A stretch of DNA of 9,040 bases from Micrococcales bacterium (GTDB lineage Bacteria; Actinomycetota; Actinomycetes; Actinomycetales; Dermatophilaceae), in the NCBI GenBank assembly GCA_003157445.1, contig PMJN01000309.1:156-9195 (forward strand), given 5' to 3'. The notes below the pieces were generated by a model. That model was given only the letters and a program-made list of their open reading frames with translations, ran no database searches and was not told the origin of the DNA. Both the position numbers and the translations under genes were made by a program. Of the stretch, positions 6,858 to 9,040 are shown one piece after another. How positions within the stretch are numbered: position 1 is the stretch's first letter; every line of letters begins with the position of its first letter.

Positions 6858-7487
6858 TGGCTGTACGGCAGAGCCGGTAAACGGCCGTCCAGCAGGGCTA
6901 ACCGTATCGGCCCCGACCAAGATCCAGAGTGCAGGGTCCACCAACAACGTGCGCGCTCGTCTGGGCGTCCTGGGTCGAGACGTCCAAGACCGAAAGACCG
7001 CGCCGGGCCCCAATCGCCAGATCGTGGGAGAAGTCAGCCGCTGCGAGGCTCCCGCACAGGTCCGGCGGGCGGCCAATCTTGTGCGTGCTGCCGCCCAGAC
7101 ATACCAGCCACTGTGGGCAGACCCGGGCCCGTGCCGGCCGTTAGCCCTTCAAGTGGCAACTGACGCCCCGCAGCAGGTCCTCAAGTCGAGCAGTCGTGGC
7201 TCAACAGTTCGCTCCTCGGGGCAAACCCGGTCGTTTCGGGCCGCCAGGGAGACCTTCCGGGCCTCGGTGGAGGCCTGCAGGTTCAGCTCTGGGCGGCGAT
7301 AACCAAATCTGTTGTGCTGCTTCAGTTGTAGGACCGGCAGTGAACCGCGGCAGGCCCTGGCTCGGCAGTGCGTGCAGACTTGGCAGTTTTGGCCCTGCCG
7401 GTCAAGGGCGAAGCTGCACATGTTGCCTGCGGGTAGCAGTTGGAATCCTGGTCATTCATGGCCGAGGATGCCGGGTGCGTCTTCTGA
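6858..7487. other. 630-bp stretch without a recognisable gene
   Basis: Between the tRNA 5' end and the glycosyltransferase stop, no open frame on either strand has a credible start, codon pattern or family motif. I see no second tRNA and no recognised structured RNA. Its right part has four GGCAG copies within 51 bp (7336, 7349, 7364, 7382), including an exact CGGCAGTG repeat (7335-7342 and 7363-7370). A small stem GGCAG-N8-CTGCC (7382-7399) lies about 90 nt past the glycosyltransferase stop and might be a weak terminator. The tRNA promoter should lie just right of 6857, but I cannot place it. Confidence 0.45.
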
Positions 7488-8654
7488 TCAACTGGTCCCG
7501 GTGGAGCCCTTGATCGGTTGCATCAGCGACTCATAGACATCGCGATGTAACCGTGCCGTCTGCAGCCAGCCGAAAGTGCTGGCGCGCACGGCGGCCGCGG
7601 TGCCCAGCGCCTCCCGGCCAGCAGGGTCAGCAAGCAACTTGCTCAGCGCCGCCGCGACGTCGGACGCCAGCGGCGACTTGGCGTAGGCGACGGAATCTCC
7701 CCCCACTTCGGGCAGGGACAGTCGATCGGTCGTCAAGACGGTGGCCCCACAAGCCATGGCCTCGAGAACCGGCAGGCCGAAGCCCTCCCCGAAGCTGGGA
7801 AAGGCAACAATCTCAGCGCCGCCCAGCAGCCCGGGAAGCAAGTTGTCCGGCACGAATCCGGGTCGAATCACCCGCAGGTTGGCCGGCACCTCAGCCAGTG
7901 CCCCATCGATCTCGGAGTCCCAGCCCTTGCCGCCGGCCAACACCAGGGTGGGTGGCGCCAGTAGCGACGAGCAGGACTCGATGTATGCGCGAACGAGCCC
8001 AGGGACGTTCTTTCGCGGCTCGAGAGTCCCCAGAAAGGCGATGAAGGGGGCATCGGCGGCCAGGCCGAGCCAGGCGCGAACCTCAGCGACCTCGTCAGCA
8101 CTGGGGCGCCGGAATCTTCCATGGTCAACTCCGTGCGGGATCACCTTGATTCGGTCAGCATCTGCGTGCACCACACGAACCAGCTCGTCCTTGGTGGCAA
8201 TGCTGGGCACGAGCAGGGCGTCGGCGCGTCGGCACGAGAACCGTGTCCACTGGGTGAAGAACCGTGCCTTGACGGCAAGGTGCAGCGTCGGATCGCTGAA
8301 GAAGGTCGCGTCGTGAAGGGTTACTACCTGTTTGGGTCCACGCCGCCTGCTGTTGGCCAGCGGCATCGTGTAGTGAGGTGAGTGCACGATGTCCGGGTGA
8401 ATCGAATGTATGACGCGTGGCAGGTCGATCTGCTCCCACAAGAGACGCTGAACAGGTGCGGATGCCCAAGCCGGCAAGATGACGATGTTGCGCCATCCCA
8501 CCGATGCCGTGTAGAGCTCGACGTCCCGCGGCTGACAGACAACGCTCGCGTCCACTCCCACCTGCGGAAGGTGTGCGATCAGCTCATCGACATACCTTCC
8601 GACCCCGCCACGAAGTGGTGGTAGCGCGGAAGCGTCGATGAGAACGCGGACCAA
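7488..8654 (-). CDS. GT4-type glycosyltransferase (GT-B fold)
   Basis: A retaining glycosyltransferase of 388 residues that should pass a sugar from a nucleotide donor to a glycan or lipid acceptor at the cytoplasmic side of the membrane. The N-terminal acceptor half has the Gly-rich turn RGGVGRYVDEL (16-26). The donor half has GTLEPRKN (209-216, with Arg214 and Lys215 for the donor phosphates) and the family E-x7-E motif in GEGFGLPVLEAM (Glu290 and Glu298). No signal peptide or membrane segment is seen. The frame is open to 8960, but residues upstream look non-coding. TTG 8654 fits best because the family start (VRVLIDAS) follows at once and AGGTG lies about 4 nt upstream. A GTG at 8750 is the alternative. 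It is most like mannosyl- or rhamnosyltransferases of polysaccharide loci, but sugar and acceptor cannot be told. No other glycan gene is visible in the window. Confidence 0.88.
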   Translation of the reverse strand: MVRVLIDASALPPLRGGVGRYVDELIAHLPQVGVDASVVCQPRDVELYTASVGWRNIVILPAWASAPVQRLLWEQIDLPRVIHSIHPDIVHSPHYTMPLANSRRRGPKQVVTLHDATFFSDPTLHLAVKARFFTQWTRFSCRRADALLVPSIATKDELVRVVHADADRIKVIPHGVDHGRFRRPSADEVAEVRAWLGLAADAPFIAFLGTLEPRKNVPGLVRAYIESCSSLLAPPTLVLAGGKGWDSEIDGALAEVPANLRVIRPGFVPDNLLPGLLGGAEIVAFPSFGEGFGLPVLEAMACGATVLTTDRLSLPEVGGDSVAYAKSPLASDVAAALSKLLADPAGREALGTAAAVRASTFGWLQTARLHRDVYESLMQPIKGSTGTS

Positions 8655-9005
8655 GGCACACCTATCTCTCTGCTGAGTTGTGGGCAGCGACCCGGCTTGT
8701 ACCCAGTGTGATGTTACCTTGCTCCTGCGGTGGCTTTGGTTGATGTTCACCGGGGGTTTGACAAGGTCGCCTTGCTCGGCCGCCGCGGGCACTGACCAAT
8801 CCGGAACTTCCCCCAGAGTCGGGGCCCCGTCAGCCGCCCGTTGTGAGCCAAACGTGACCCCGCCTTCTGTGCGCCGCCCTTCCTGGTCACGCAGCGCCCC
8901 AAGAGTGGGACACCAGGCCAGCAGCCAAGAACCACGTCTCTGTGGCGGGGCCGGGCACAAGTCCTCACCTCTCGCGGCGCGTGACCCCCTTAAGGAACCG
9001 TGAGC
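8655..9005. promoter_or_regulatory. Upstream region between divergent genes
   Basis: This 351-bp region should hold the glycosyltransferase promoter and, if real, that of the gene at the right edge. A 7-bp direct repeat TGATGTT (8709-8715 and 8741-8747) has a 32-bp period, about three helical turns, and could be an operator pair. A long-range dyad pairs GGGC and CTGAC (8787-8796) with GTCAG and GCCC (8829-8839). A perfect TTGACA (8758-8763) has no -10 at normal spacing. No gene is supported inside. Confidence 0.4.
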
Positions 9006-9040
9006 GTGCGGCAGCTGAGCTGGCGGCTGGTGCCGGGGCC
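9006..9040 (+). CDS. Possible start of an unknown gene, cut by right edge
   Basis: An AAGGA (8992-8996) lies 9 nt before a GTG at 9006. The frame then reads VRQLSWRLVPG with no stop to the window end. A second in-frame GTG at 9000 is too close to the binding site. Eleven codons are too few to name a product. The start resembles a genuine one in spacing and codon choice, and it would be divergent from the glycosyltransferase. It may be a chance match. Confidence 0.35.
   Translation, partial: MRQLSWRLVPG

Noticed and set aside
8758..8763. Perfect TTGACA -35 hexamer on the plus strand
   Set aside because: The bases 16-18 bp downstream are GC-rich (CGCCGC) with no -10 likeness.
8655..8960. N-terminal extension of the glycosyltransferase up to 8960
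   Set aside because: The 102 extra residues show no domain, and the conserved GT start begins right after TTG 8654.
1..9040. CRISPR arrays, insertion sequences and defence genes
   Set aside because: No regularly spaced repeats, transposase motifs or terminal inverted repeats with target duplications were seen. Every supported gene is metabolic, regulatory or glycan-related.

Overview
The window is high-GC DNA with densely packed genes and GTG/TTG starts. It encodes an F420-dependent glucose-6-phosphate dehydrogenase, which points to an F420-making actinomycete. Genus and species cannot be fixed from the sequence. I see no phage genes, insertion sequence, CRISPR array or toxin-antitoxin pair, and most of the window reads as ordinary chromosome.

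Left part (1-3923): a GABA-degradation module. gabT (4-aminobutyrate aminotransferase) and gabD (succinate-semialdehyde dehydrogenase, cut by the left edge) run on the minus strand. Together they turn GABA into succinate semialdehyde and then succinate for the TCA cycle. A LysR-type regulator is transcribed divergently from gabT. The 126-bp gap between them holds a perfect 6-bp dyad with a T-N11-A core (CATGCT-N11-AGCATG), the textbook form of a LysR binding site. The regulator is therefore the obvious candidate to control gabTD.

Middle part (3927-6324): a two-gene minus-strand unit. fgd (F420-dependent glucose-6-phosphate dehydrogenase) is followed by a CaiB/BaiF-family gene with the full alpha-methylacyl-CoA racemase active site. 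The fgd stop and the racemase start share one base (TGATG), so the two are probably translationally coupled. A 15-bp-stem hairpin lies 10 nt past the racemase stop, between it and the convergent LysR gene, and probably ends transcription.

Right part (6325-9040): a gene-poor stretch of about 1.16 kb whose only firm gene is tRNA-Ser(UGA) on the minus strand. Next comes a minus-strand GT4-type glycosyltransferase, probably with a TTG start, and a structured 351-bp upstream region. A possible plus-strand gene start is cut by the right edge.

The most useful observations are the LysR box in the gab divergent region and the fgd-racemase coupling. I found no clearly new multi-gene system.
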